Below, in pieces: positions 1-6,753 of a stretch of DNA of 26,472 bases (positions are counted from its first letter, which is position 1; each line of letters opens with the position of its first letter). The position numbers and the translations under genes are program-made. The notes under the pieces are model-generated. The model did not search any database. It saw nothing but the letters and a program-made list of their open reading frames with translations, and was not told where the DNA came from. Source of the DNA: JAVXNW01 sp036645575 (lineage in GTDB: Bacteria > Bacillota > Clostridia > Christensenellales > Aristaeellaceae); the NCBI GenBank assembly GCA_036645575.1, contig JAVXNW010000027.1, positions 1 through 26,472 on the forward strand, written 5' to 3'.

Positions 1-56
1 GCCCGCGCCCCCCCCGCGGCGGGGGGGGGCGCCCCCCCCCCCCCCCCCCCCCCCCG
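1..56. other. G/C homopolymer at window edge
   Basis: The first 56 bases are almost only C and G, including long C runs and one long G run. No coding or regulatory signal is visible. Its place at the very start of the window suggests a contig end with poor consensus rather than genuine sequence. Confidence 0.6.
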
Positions 57-71
57 CCGGAGGCCCCCGTT

Positions 72-147
72 CGCCTCCCTTAATTATACTTCCCGCCTCC
101 CGGTTCCCCCGCCTCCCTTAATTAATCTTCCCGCCTCCTGGTTCCCC
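72..147. repeat. 38-bp tandem repeat, two copies
   Basis: Two nearly identical 38-bp units lie head to tail (72-109 and 110-147), differing at only a few positions. Degenerate fragments (gcctcc, gttcccc) continue to about 178. Each unit has an AT-rich core (ttaatta) between C-rich flanks. On the minus strand the units carry GGGAGG and TATAATT-like strings. The dinB stop codon (122-124) falls inside the second unit, so the repeat encodes the low-complexity tail of that protein. Confidence 0.7.
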
Positions 148-1393
148 CCGCCTCCTCGTTCCCCGCCTCCGCCTCGCCTAGCGCGTGGATGCCTAGGGCT
201 TGGCTCTCGGCGCAGCCCATGGCGATGCTGGCGGGGCCATGTTTGAGGCGGATCTGGTAGACGGCATCTTCGAGTTTCTGGCGGCGTTTGCGTGCTTCGG
301 CGGGTGCGTCGTCAAACAGGGTCATCTGTTCATAGGCGTCGCGGGCGGGGATCAGGCCAGTAGCGGTAATGGTGAGCGCGCGGATGGGCGCGTTCATCGG
401 CCAATTGGCCTTAATGAGCGCCATTGCGGAGGTAAAGAGCTCCTTTTGCAACAGCGTGGGCTGGCTCAGCGTGATTTGGCGGGAGATGGTCTTGAGTGCG
501 GGGCTCTTGATGTGCACCTGCACGGTGCGGCACTTCATGTCATACTTGCGCATGCGGAAGGCGACCTCGTCGGTGAGCGCGAGCACGCCGGCGCGGATAT
601 CGCGCTCGCCGATCAGGTCGCGCCTAAAGGTCATGCCATTGCCCACCGACTTGAGCGGTTCGCGCTGGGCCCGCGTGCGCACGGGGTCGTCGTCAAGGCC
701 GTTGGCGTAGTGCCACAACGCGAGGCCGCTCTTGCCGAGCACGCCAGCAATCCGCTCAGGATCGCTGCGCGCCAGATCGCCAATGGTCAGGATCATCTGG
801 CGCTTGAGCGTCGCCTCCGTCGCGCCGCCGACGAAGAGCAGCGCGGCCACGGGAAGCGGCCAGACGCGCTCGCGGAAATTTTCGCGGGAGATCTGGGTCA
901 CCGCGTCCGGTTTTTTCATGTCGCTGCCCAGCTTAGCAAAGATCTTGTTGAAGCTCACGCCCACCGATATCGTGATGCCGATCTCCGACTTGACCTGCTC
1001 GCGAATGCGGTTGGCCAGATCAAGCGGCGTCGTCTCAAACAGCGCGAGCGAGCCGGTCACGTCCAGAAAGCTCTCGTCGATGCCGAATGGCTCGACCTGG
1101 CTCGTGTAGCGCTCGTAGAGGCAGTTGACCCGGCGCGAGATTTCGAGGTAGCGCGCATGGCGCGGCGGAACCAGCACAAGCTCCGGGCACTTTTTTTTCG
1201 CCTGCCACACGGTCTCGGCGGTCGTTACGCCATAGGCCTTGGCAAGCTCGTTCTTGGCAAGAATGATGCCGCTTCGGTCCTTGGGATCGCCCGCGACCGC
1301 CATGCACACATCCTTGAGCGCCGGGTTGTCCAGGCACTCCACCGACGCGAAAAAGCAATTGCAGTCGCAGTGCAGGATCGCACGCTCGGCCAT
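122..1393 (-). CDS. dinB: DNA polymerase IV (Y-family translesion polymerase)
   Basis: Error-prone polymerase that copies past damaged template bases. The protein has 423 residues. The palm carboxylates are visible: Asp10 in HCDCNCFFASVE, and Asp106-Glu107 in FGIDESFLDV, the Y-family signature. The double Phe after the first motif holds the steric gate. QMTLF at residues 356-360 is a canonical beta-clamp binding peptide, placed as usual after the little-finger domain. The ATG at 1393 is chosen because GGGAG lies just upstream and the conserved N terminus begins there; the longer reading frame runs through the promoter. The last ~20 residues (Glu/Gly/Arg-rich) come from a tandem repeat and are unlikely to matter. 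No LexA-like box was seen near the promoter. Family assignment is firm. The divergent gene is a 54-residue protein. Confidence 0.95.
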   Translation of the reverse strand: MAERAILHCDCNCFFASVECLDNPALKDVCMAVAGDPKDRSGIILAKNELAKAYGVTTAETVWQAKKKCPELVLVPPRHARYLEISRRVNCLYERYTSQVEPFGIDESFLDVTGSLALFETTPLDLANRIREQVKSEIGITISVGVSFNKIFAKLGSDMKKPDAVTQISRENFRERVWPLPVAALLFVGGATEATLKRQMILTIGDLARSDPERIAGVLGKSGLALWHYANGLDDDPVRTRAQREPLKSVGNGMTFRRDLIGERDIRAGVLALTDEVAFRMRKYDMKCRTVQVHIKSPALKTISRQITLSQPTLLQKELFTSAMALIKANWPMNAPIRALTITATGLIPARDAYEQMTLFDDAPAEARKRRQKLEDAVYQIRLKHGPASIAMGCAESQALGIHALGEAEAGNEEAGGTRRRED

Positions 1394-1427
1394 GTTGCCC
1401 ACTCCCTTCGCGCGTTTTTCTAAGCTT

Positions 1428-1456
1428 ATTATGCCACAAAATCCGCCGCGCGGCAA
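1428..1456 (-). promoter_or_regulatory. dinB promoter
   Basis: Read on the minus strand: -35 TTGCCG (1451-1456), a 17-base spacer, and -10 CATAAT (1428-1433), about 35 bases before the dinB start. Spacing is ideal and each box has one or two mismatches to consensus. Confidence 0.6.
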
Positions 1457-1514
1457 TCGTTTTTCCCGAATGAGACGCGGCGCGCGCGCGCATACTAAGC
1501 GCGAGGTGAGAAAG

Positions 1515-1679
1515 ATGGACAAGGCGGATCTGGTGGTTTTGCTCGAAAGCGATCTGGCGGCATGTGAGTTTTATGCGGGCCTTGCGCGCGAAGTGCGCAC
1601 CGCGCTCAGCCAGTCGCCCGAGGGGATCGGGACGCTCGATGACTTGAAGGCGCGCGCGCAGCAGTTGCAGCATCCATAA
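1515..1679 (+). CDS. Small hypothetical protein (54 residues)
   Basis: Short frame starting MDKADLVVLLES, preceded by a good ribosome site (GAGGTGAG, about 6 bases before the ATG). The sequence is acidic at first, then rich in Ala, Leu and Arg, and looks helical throughout (LARE...LKARAQQL), with no signal peptide or membrane segment. A possible -10 box (CATACT, 1491-1496) lies upstream but without a clear -35. The gene is divergent from dinB, with 121 bases between the two starts. I do not recognise a family. The ribosome site and ordinary amino-acid composition favour a real gene, but the length leaves doubt. A longer frame open from 1239 overlaps dinB and has no ribosome site. Confidence 0.55.
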   Translation: MDKADLVVLLESDLAACEFYAGLAREVRTALSQSPEGIGTLDDLKARAQQLQHP

Positions 1680-1758
1680 AATGAAGAAATGGGGAACCAA
1701 GGCCGCCGCGCGCGCGTCATAGCCATATCATAAAAGATCCGAAGGGAAGCATGTGATC

Positions 1759-2223
1759 ATGAAGAAATGGCTGTGCCTTTTGTGCGCGCTGTGGATGATG
1801 GCGATGGGCGCAGGCGCGCTTGCCGAGGCGGAAAGCGGCCCCGAGCGCGCGCCGCACGTCGATTTGGACGTGAGAAACGACAACTTTGCGACCGACCTCC
1901 ACGAGATCATGCACGAGGCGGACCAGACCCAGTCGCTCACCGTGCGCCTGTCCGGCTATGTCTATCGCTATCCCGCGGGCGAAGATCAAGACGTTCAGTT
2001 CGCCGTGCTGCGCGACTACTTCACCGAAGAGAACGGCGTGATGCCCTACGGACTGGACTGCTACTACGAGGGCGACCTGCCCGAGAACGACGCGTGGGTG
2101 CGCGTCGTCGGCAAGACCGCCTTCTACGAGGACGCGGACGGCGAATCCTACCTCATGCTGATGGTCGAGCAACTCGACGTCGCGCCCGAGGATCAGCGCG
2201 GCTCAAAACTGGTCTTCAACTGA
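1759..2223 (+). CDS. Exported protein resembling the YcgQ/DUF1980 C-terminal domain
   Basis: A 154-residue protein with a clear signal peptide (MKKWLCLLCALWMM..., Ala-rich cleavage region near residue 22) and no lipobox. The rest is acidic. The stretch GYVYRYP...QFAVLRDYF...YGLDCYY...WVRVVGK follows the pattern of the C-terminal domain of the YcgQ/TIGR03943 family (FVYR...F.V.R......G......W+.V.G), usually found fused to or beside a membrane permease. The Cys pair typical of that family is missing here (residues EENGV at that place). The next genes form a zinc-uptake operon, which fits a metal link, but a terminator-like hairpin separates them, so this is inference. A GTG at 1753 is an alternative start with equally good ribosome-site spacing. 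The similarity is by eye only. Confidence 0.6.
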   Translation: MKKWLCLLCALWMMAMGAGALAEAESGPERAPHVDLDVRNDNFATDLHEIMHEADQTQSLTVRLSGYVYRYPAGEDQDVQFAVLRDYFTEENGVMPYGLDCYYEGDLPENDAWVRVVGKTAFYEDADGESYLMLMVEQLDVAPEDQRGSKLVFN

Positions 2224-2237
2224 ACGGTACATCGGCA

Positions 2238-2269
2238 CAATGCCCCCGGCCAAGCGGCCGGGGGCATTG
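2238..2269 (+). terminator. Strong hairpin, probable terminator
   Basis: A perfect 14-bp inverted repeat (2238-2251 with 2256-2269) with a 4-base loop lies 14 bases after the preceding stop codon. No T run follows, only taaaaattc, so termination would be imperfect or Rho-assisted. Confidence 0.55.
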
Positions 2270-2315
2270 CGGCGTAAAAATTCAAACATTCGCACGCGCG
2301 GACGCCCCATGCGGC

Positions 2316-2344
2316 TTGATTCTTAACCGGGACAGGCGTAGAAT
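2316..2344 (+). promoter_or_regulatory. Promoter of the zinc-uptake operon
   Basis: -35 TTGATT (2316-2321), 17-base spacer, -10 TAGAAT (2339-2344). Transcription would start near 2351, so the TTG at 2344 cannot be the znuA start and the TTG at 2389 is supported. Confidence 0.65.
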
Positions 2345-2364
2345 TGAAATTGGTTTCTGATTTC
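2345..2364 (+). promoter_or_regulatory. Candidate metalloregulator (Zur/Fur-type) operator
   Basis: Just after the -10 box lies TGAAATTGGTTTCTGATTTC, with imperfect dyads (TGAAA/TTTC and GAAAT/ATTTC). It covers the likely transcription start, and the operon encodes its own Fur-family regulator. The half-sites do not match the well-known Bacillus Zur box exactly, so this is a guess from position and symmetry. Confidence 0.35.
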
Positions 2365-2388
2365 GATTTGATGGGCGGAGGGACGAGT

Positions 2389-3357
2389 TTGAAAAAGTTT
2401 TTGCTGGGATGCCTCGCGGCTTTTTTGGCGATGGGACTGGCGGGCTGCGCGAAACAAGCCGCGCAGCCGTCGCCCCAAGCGGCGGAAGGCGCGGGGATAT
2501 CGGTGGTGGCGACCATCTTCCCGATCTACGATTTTGCGCGCGAGATCACGCGGGGCACCGACGCGCGGGTGGAGATGCTCCTAAAGCCGGGCATCGAGAG
2601 CCATTCCTTTGACCCGGCGCCCAGCGACATCATCAAGGTGCAGACGGCGGATCTGTTTTGCTACATCGGCGGGGAGAGCGACGCGTGGGTGGAGCAGGTG
2701 CTTTCCGGGCTTGACCAGACGCACATGCGCCCGCTCAAGCTGATCGACTGCGTCGAGGGGCTGGGCGAGGAAGTGGTCGAGGGGATGCAGGGCGCGCCGC
2801 ACGCGCACGCGCAAGGCGACCCGGACGAGGGGATCGACGAGCACATCTGGACGTCGCCGCGCAACGCGCGGCTGATGGCGCGCACGATGGCGGAGTCGCT
2901 GTGCGCGGTGGACCCGAAAAACGCGGACGCATACCAGGCAAACCTTGCGCGGTATGAAAAAGAGCTGGTCGCGCTCGACCAGTCGTTTGTGGACGTGGTG
3001 GAAGGGGGCGCGCGCCGCGAAATCATATTCGGCGATCGCTTTCCGTTCCGCTATTTTGCCAATGCCTACGGCCTCACCTACTATGCGGCGTTCCCGAGCT
3101 GTTCCGGCGAATCGGAACCCAGCGCCGCGACGATCGCCTTCCTGATCAAAAAGATTCAGGAGGACGCGATTCCCGCGATCTACCACATCGAGCAGGGCAA
3201 CTTGCGCACGGCGAACGTGATTGCGGAGGAGACGGGCGCCGTGGTGCTCGAGCTGCACGCCTGTCACAACATCACCAAGGACGCGCTCGCCGCGGGCGAA
3301 ACCTATTTGAGCCTGATGCGCAAAAACGTCGAGGCGCTGCGCGTGGGCCTTTCGTAG
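2389..3357 (+). CDS. znuA: Zinc ABC transporter substrate-binding lipoprotein
   Basis: Captures zinc outside the membrane and delivers it to the ZnuB/ZnuC importer. The protein has 322 residues with a lipoprotein signal ending in LAGC (Cys20). Cluster A-I features are HSFDPAPSD (His72) and DEHIWTSPRNA (His152), with a short His-rich stretch HAHAQGD (138-144) like the metal-collecting loop of the family. The usual third His motif (SHxAFGYFA) is replaced by FGDRFPFRYFA. Conserved-looking FPSCSGESEPSA and LHACHN segments follow, so the third ligand may be supplied differently. The TTG start at 2389 is chosen because GGAGGGA sits 5 bases upstream and the signal peptide begins there; an ATG at 2371 is the alternative. 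It is first in an operon with zur, znuC and znuB. Zinc is favoured over manganese by the neighbours. Confidence 0.88.
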   Translation: MKKFLLGCLAAFLAMGLAGCAKQAAQPSPQAAEGAGISVVATIFPIYDFAREITRGTDARVEMLLKPGIESHSFDPAPSDIIKVQTADLFCYIGGESDAWVEQVLSGLDQTHMRPLKLIDCVEGLGEEVVEGMQGAPHAHAQGDPDEGIDEHIWTSPRNARLMARTMAESLCAVDPKNADAYQANLARYEKELVALDQSFVDVVEGGARREIIFGDRFPFRYFANAYGLTYYAAFPSCSGESEPSAATIAFLIKKIQEDAIPAIYHIEQGNLRTANVIAEETGAVVLELHACHNITKDALAAGETYLSLMRKNVEALRVGLS

Positions 3358-3374
3358 AGGAGGCGCGATGGATC

Positions 3375-3824
3375 ATGGCACGAGGCGGATATCAGACCAG
3401 GCAAAAGGCGGCGCTCATGCGCGTGCTCGTGGAGAGCCGCGCGTGCGCGCACACGGCGGAAGAGATATTTTCCGCACTGCGCGAAAGCGGCGAGGCCGTC
3501 GGGCACACCACCGTCTACCGGCAGCTGAACGAGCTGAACGAGGCGGGGTTTGTGCGCCGGACGCAGACCGGCGCGGGCGCAATCTATCAATACGTCGAAA
3601 ACGCGAACGCCTGCGCGCACCACCTGCACTGCCAGTGCGTCGTCTGCGGGCAGTTTTATCACGTCGATTGCGGGTGCATCAAGGCGCTTGCCGAGCATCT
3701 GCTGGCGGCGCATCACTTTATTTTGGACGCCGGGCAGTCGGTGCTGCTTGGCAAGTGCGAGGAATGCCGAAAGGAGGCCGAACATGGCGCTATTGACACT
3801 CAAAAATGTGACGCTGGGCTATGA
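3375..3824 (+). CDS. zur: Fur-family metalloregulator, probably Zur
   Basis: DNA-binding repressor that senses metal. The 149-residue protein has the family's winged-helix half with the recognition segment HTTVYRQLNEL (residues 44-54) and a C-terminal dimerisation half with two structural zinc pairs, CVVC (88-91) and CEEC (128-131), plus HHLHC (82-86). It lies between znuA and znuC, which makes zinc the likely signal and autoregulation likely. GAGGAGG lies about 11 bases before the ATG; another ATG at 3368 is better spaced but opens a different frame without family resemblance. The last 41 bases overlap znuC, so the tail after CEEC is shared DNA and probably not conserved. Fur or PerR are formal alternatives, less likely from context. 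Confidence 0.85.
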   Translation: MARGGYQTRQKAALMRVLVESRACAHTAEEIFSALRESGEAVGHTTVYRQLNELNEAGFVRRTQTGAGAIYQYVENANACAHHLHCQCVVCGQFYHVDCGCIKALAEHLLAAHHFILDAGQSVLLGKCEECRKEAEHGAIDTQKCDAGL

Positions 3825-4515
3825 AAACCTGGTCGCGGTCGAGAATGTGACCTTCCAGATCGACGAGGGCGACTATGTGGTGGTGGTGGGCGAGAACGGC
3901 TCGGGCAAATCCACCTTGATCAAGGGAATGCTGGGGCTCATCAAGCCCAGGCAGGGCGAAATTTTGATGGGGGACGGCCTCAAGCGCTCACAGATTGGCT
4001 ACATGCCCCAGCAGACCCAAGCGCAGCGCGACTTTCCCGCGAGCGTCACGGAAGTGGTCGTCTCGGGCTGCCTCAATCGGCGCGGGTTCAAGCCCTTCTA
4101 TGGCAAGGGCGAGAAGGCGCGCGCCGCGCACGCCATGCAGACGCTGGGCATTGCCAACCTTGCCCATGTGCCCTACCGCGAACTGTCGGGCGGGCAACAG
4201 CAGCGCGTACTGCTCGCGCGCGCGCTGTGCGCGACCGAGAAGATGCTGCTGCTAGACGAGCCGACGGCGGGGCTTGACCCAATCGCCTCGCAGGAACTGT
4301 ACGCGATCATCCGCGGGCTCAACCGGGACACCGGCGTCGCCATCGTGATGGTCTCCCACGACGTGGGCGCGGCGCTTGACGACGCGCGAACCGTGTTGTG
4401 TATGCACCGCACGATGGCATTTTTTGGCACGGTCGAAGCGTACATTGAAAGCGACTGCGGTCGATTCTGGAAGGGGGGTGCGGCCCATGCTTGCGACAAT
4501 CACGGAAATGCTTAG
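3784..4515 (+). CDS. znuC: Zinc ABC transporter ATP-binding protein
   Basis: ATPase that powers zinc import, on the inner face of the membrane. Its 243 residues contain Walker A GENGSGKST (36-44), the Q-loop region (MPQQTQ), signature LSGGQQQR (134-141), Walker B LLLDEP (155-160) and H-loop SHD (191-193). The start at 3784 follows AAAGGAGG with 6-7 bases spacing. The gene overlaps zur by 41 bases and the following znuB by 29 bases, so the three are probably translationally coupled. The C terminus is short and carries His and Cys residues (AHACDNH) just before the stop. Confidence 0.93.
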   Translation: MALLTLKNVTLGYENLVAVENVTFQIDEGDYVVVVGENGSGKSTLIKGMLGLIKPRQGEILMGDGLKRSQIGYMPQQTQAQRDFPASVTEVVVSGCLNRRGFKPFYGKGEKARAAHAMQTLGIANLAHVPYRELSGGQQQRVLLARALCATEKMLLLDEPTAGLDPIASQELYAIIRGLNRDTGVAIVMVSHDVGAALDDARTVLCMHRTMAFFGTVEAYIESDCGRFWKGGAAHACDNHGNA

Positions 4516-5320
4516 CTACGGGTTTATGACGCGCGCGCTGATCGTCGGGGGGCTTGTGTCGCTGTGCGCGGCGCTGCTGGGCGTATCGCTCGTGCTCAAG
4601 CGGTACTCGATGATCGGGGACGGGCTGTCGCACGTGGGGTTTGGCGCGCTGTCAATCGCGATGGCGATGGGGCTTTCGCCGCTACAGGTCTCGATCCCGG
4701 TTGTGGTGGTCGCCGCGTTTCTGCTCCTGCGCGTGAGCGAAAACAGCAAGATCAACGGCGACGCGGCGATTGCGCTGATCTCAACGAGCGCGCTGGCGAT
4801 CGGGGTGATCGCGACGTCGCTCAAAAGCGGCATGAACGTGGACGTGTACAGCTACATGTTCGGGTCGATCCTGTCGATGAGCGAATCGGACGTGTACCTG
4901 TCGGCCGGGCTGTCGGTGTGCGTGCTTGCGCTGTTTGCGCTCTTTTACAACAAGATCTTCTCGGTCACCTTTGACGAGCGCTTTGCCCGGGCGACCGGCA
5001 CGCGCACCGACCTTTACAACATGCTGCTCGCGCTGCTCACCGCAATCACCATTGTGGTGGGCATGCGCATGATGGGCACGCTCCTCATATCCAGCCTCAT
5101 CATCTTCCCGGCGCTCACCTCCATGCGCGTCTTCCGCCGCTTTTTTTCGGTGGTTGTGAGTTCCGCGGTCGTCTCGGTCGTATGCTTTATGGCGGGCATC
5201 ACCGCCTCCTACGTCCTCTCGATCCCGGCGGGCGCAAGCGTGGTCGCGGCCAACATCCTGTGCTTTTTGGCCTTTACCGTGGTCGGGATGCTGGTCGGCG
5301 GGAGGCGAGCGCGCGCATGA
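4487..5320 (+). CDS. znuB: Zinc ABC transporter membrane permease
   Basis: Integral membrane subunit forming the import channel with ZnuC. The 277-residue protein is hydrophobic throughout, with several membrane helices and the family core VLKRYSMIGDGLSHVGFGA near residues 35-55, followed later by GTLLISSLIIFPALTSM, the conserved ABC-3 family segment. The ATG at 4487 is preceded by AAGGGGGG at 8 bases and overlaps the end of znuC. The stop codon TGA overlaps the ATG of cobU (ATGA). Confidence 0.93.
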   Translation: MLATITEMLSYGFMTRALIVGGLVSLCAALLGVSLVLKRYSMIGDGLSHVGFGALSIAMAMGLSPLQVSIPVVVVAAFLLLRVSENSKINGDAAIALISTSALAIGVIATSLKSGMNVDVYSYMFGSILSMSESDVYLSAGLSVCVLALFALFYNKIFSVTFDERFARATGTRTDLYNMLLALLTAITIVVGMRMMGTLLISSLIIFPALTSMRVFRRFFSVVVSSAVVSVVCFMAGITASYVLSIPAGASVVAANILCFLAFTVVGMLVGGRRARA

Positions 5321-5916
5321 GCCTCATCTATATAACCGGCGGCGCGCGCAGCGGGAAGTCGGCCTTGGCGGAACAGTTGGCCGCGCCCTTTGGCGAAAGG
5401 GTGCTCTACATTGCGACCGCGCGCGCCTTTGACGAAGAAATGCGCGCGCGCATCCAAAAACACCGCGCGCGAAGGCCGGAAGCATGGGGCCTGTACGAGG
5501 GCATAGATGGCTTTTCCCAAGCCCTTGACGTAGCGCCGGATGCCTCTGGCGCGGGGGCGGAAAGCGCGGTTGCCGGCACGGCGCGCTACGATTGCGCGCT
5601 GCTTGACTGCGTGCCCAACCTTGTGACAAATTTGATGATGGACAGCGGGCACGATTGGGAACACCCAGGAAACGCATCCGTCCAAGAAATGGAAGCGCGC
5701 GCGATGGCGGCGCTTGTTGAATTGATCGATTGCGCGCGCGCGCGGTCGATCACGGTGATCTTGGTGTCCGGGGAGGTAGGGATGGGGCTTGTTCCGGTCT
5801 ACCCGTTTGGCCGGGCGTTTCGCGACGTGCTAGGTCAGGTCAACCAGCGCCTTGCCGCGCTGTCAGACGAGGCGTTTTGCTGTGTTTCGGGCATACCGGT
5901 CAGGCTCAAGGGCTAA
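5317..5916 (+). CDS. cobU: Adenosylcobinamide kinase / phosphate guanylyltransferase
   Basis: Bifunctional enzyme of cobalamin nucleotide-loop assembly: it phosphorylates adenosylcobinamide and then transfers GMP to it. The 199-residue protein has P-loop GGARSGKS (8-15), RIQKHRARRP with the His that carries GMP in characterised CobU, LLDCVPNLVTNLM, and the diagnostic C-terminal block EVGMGLVP...VNQRLA...VSGIPVRLKG. The start overlaps the znuB stop by 4 bases (ATGA), so it is translated as part of the zinc operon. No other cobalamin gene and no cobalamin riboswitch is visible here. An insert of about 20 residues (Ala/Gly-rich, near residues 75-90) is longer than in the Salmonella protein. The assignment is firm; the placement is odd. 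Confidence 0.93.
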   Translation: MSLIYITGGARSGKSALAEQLAAPFGERVLYIATARAFDEEMRARIQKHRARRPEAWGLYEGIDGFSQALDVAPDASGAGAESAVAGTARYDCALLDCVPNLVTNLMMDSGHDWEHPGNASVQEMEARAMAALVELIDCARARSITVILVSGEVGMGLVPVYPFGRAFRDVLGQVNQRLAALSDEAFCCVSGIPVRLKG

Positions 5917-5951
5917 TCCCGCAGCGCGGGCCTTTGCATTTCCGCCATCTC

Positions 5952-5983
5952 CGCCCCTGTAAATTCCGGGGCGTAGCGCTTTT
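5952..5983 (+). terminator. Weak terminator-like hairpin after cobU
   Basis: CGCCCC (5952-5957) pairs with GGGGCG (5968-5973) around a 10-base loop, followed after a few bases by TTTT. A smaller hairpin (5918-5922 with 5926-5930) lies closer to the stop. Either could end the zinc operon. The 156 bases between cobU and the next promoter hold no gene I can support. Confidence 0.35.
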
Positions 5984-6072
5984 GCCGCTTTTGTCGAAAA
6001 ACAGGGCGGCGATCGACCGCCATGCGCGGCCTCACCGCGAAAAATGCGCTTGAGGCGCGGCAAATGACCTTC

Positions 6073-6101
6073 TTTACAGCGGAAGATGAAAATGGTATAC
6101 T
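6073..6101 (+). promoter_or_regulatory. Promoter of the nfeD-floA operon
   Basis: -35 TTTACA (6073-6078), exactly 17 bases, -10 TATACT (6096-6101). Very close to the housekeeping consensus. It overlaps the upstream ATG of the long reading frame and so supports the downstream nfeD start at 6170. Confidence 0.75.
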
Positions 6102-6169
6102 CTTGCCATAGAGAAAAGCGATCGATCGAGTCTTCTCTTAAATACAGACAGGAAAGGAGGTCGGGGCAT

Positions 6170-6664
6170 ATGGAGGGAATCATGGAGGTACTGACCAATT
6201 TACCGGCGATGCTATGCCTGGTGATAGGCCTCGTGTTGGTCATTGTGGAGATGTTTCTGCCGGGGTTCGGCGTGCCGGGCATTACCGGGATCGTGCTGCT
6301 GATTGCCGGAACGGTGATCGGCGCGAGCACGGTAGCGCAGGGGCTGGTGATCCTTGGCGTGGCGCTGATACTGCTGCTGATCGCGCTGCCGTTTGGACTG
6401 CGCTCGCTTGCGAAGGGGCGGCTTGACAAGACAAAGGTCGTGCTCAACACGGTGAGCTTTGTGGGCGGCGAGCACAACATGGACGCATACCTTGGCAAGG
6501 AAGGCGTGGCGCGCACGACGCTCAGGCCTTCGGGCATCGTCGAGTTTGACGGAGACCGGGTCAACGTCGTATCGGACGGCGCGTATATTGCCGAGGGCGG
6601 CAAGGTGCGCGTTCAGCGCGTGGACGGCAACCGCGTCGTGGTCAAGGAGATCGATCAGGCCTAA
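6170..6664 (+). CDS. nfeD: NfeD-family membrane protein
   Basis: Short NfeD protein of 164 residues. The first ~80 residues hold membrane helices with the typical EMFLPGFGVPGITGIVLL loop region. The C-terminal ~60 residues form the small OB-fold domain of the family (LGKEGVARTTLRPSGIVEFDG...V.SDGAYI..G..VRV..VDGNRVVV). Proteins of this kind are usually encoded next to a flotillin or stomatin and are thought to work with it in membrane microdomains; floA lies two genes downstream. The ATG at 6170 follows AAAGGAGG with 9 bases; an ATG at 6182 is less likely. The protease domain of long NfeD forms is absent, as is usual for the FloA-linked type. Confidence 0.88.
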   Translation: MEGIMEVLTNLPAMLCLVIGLVLVIVEMFLPGFGVPGITGIVLLIAGTVIGASTVAQGLVILGVALILLLIALPFGLRSLAKGRLDKTKVVLNTVSFVGGEHNMDAYLGKEGVARTTLRPSGIVEFDGDRVNVVSDGAYIAEGGKVRVQRVDGNRVVVKEIDQA

Positions 6665-6753
6665 TCACTTGTGAACGGAAATGTGGCGGCGGGCTTGCGC
6701 GTGATGGCGGACTTACGCTTGATGCGTGAAAAATAAATTGGGGGATGGAAGAC

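Noticed and set aside
200..1423. Long plus-strand frame of 407 codons
   Set aside because: It lies entirely opposite dinB, is rich in Arg, Ala and His as expected for antisense frames in GC-rich DNA, and has no family resemblance.
1394..1514. LexA (SOS) box in the dinB upstream region
   Set aside because: I looked for the Gram-positive GAAC...GTTC dyad and saw none.
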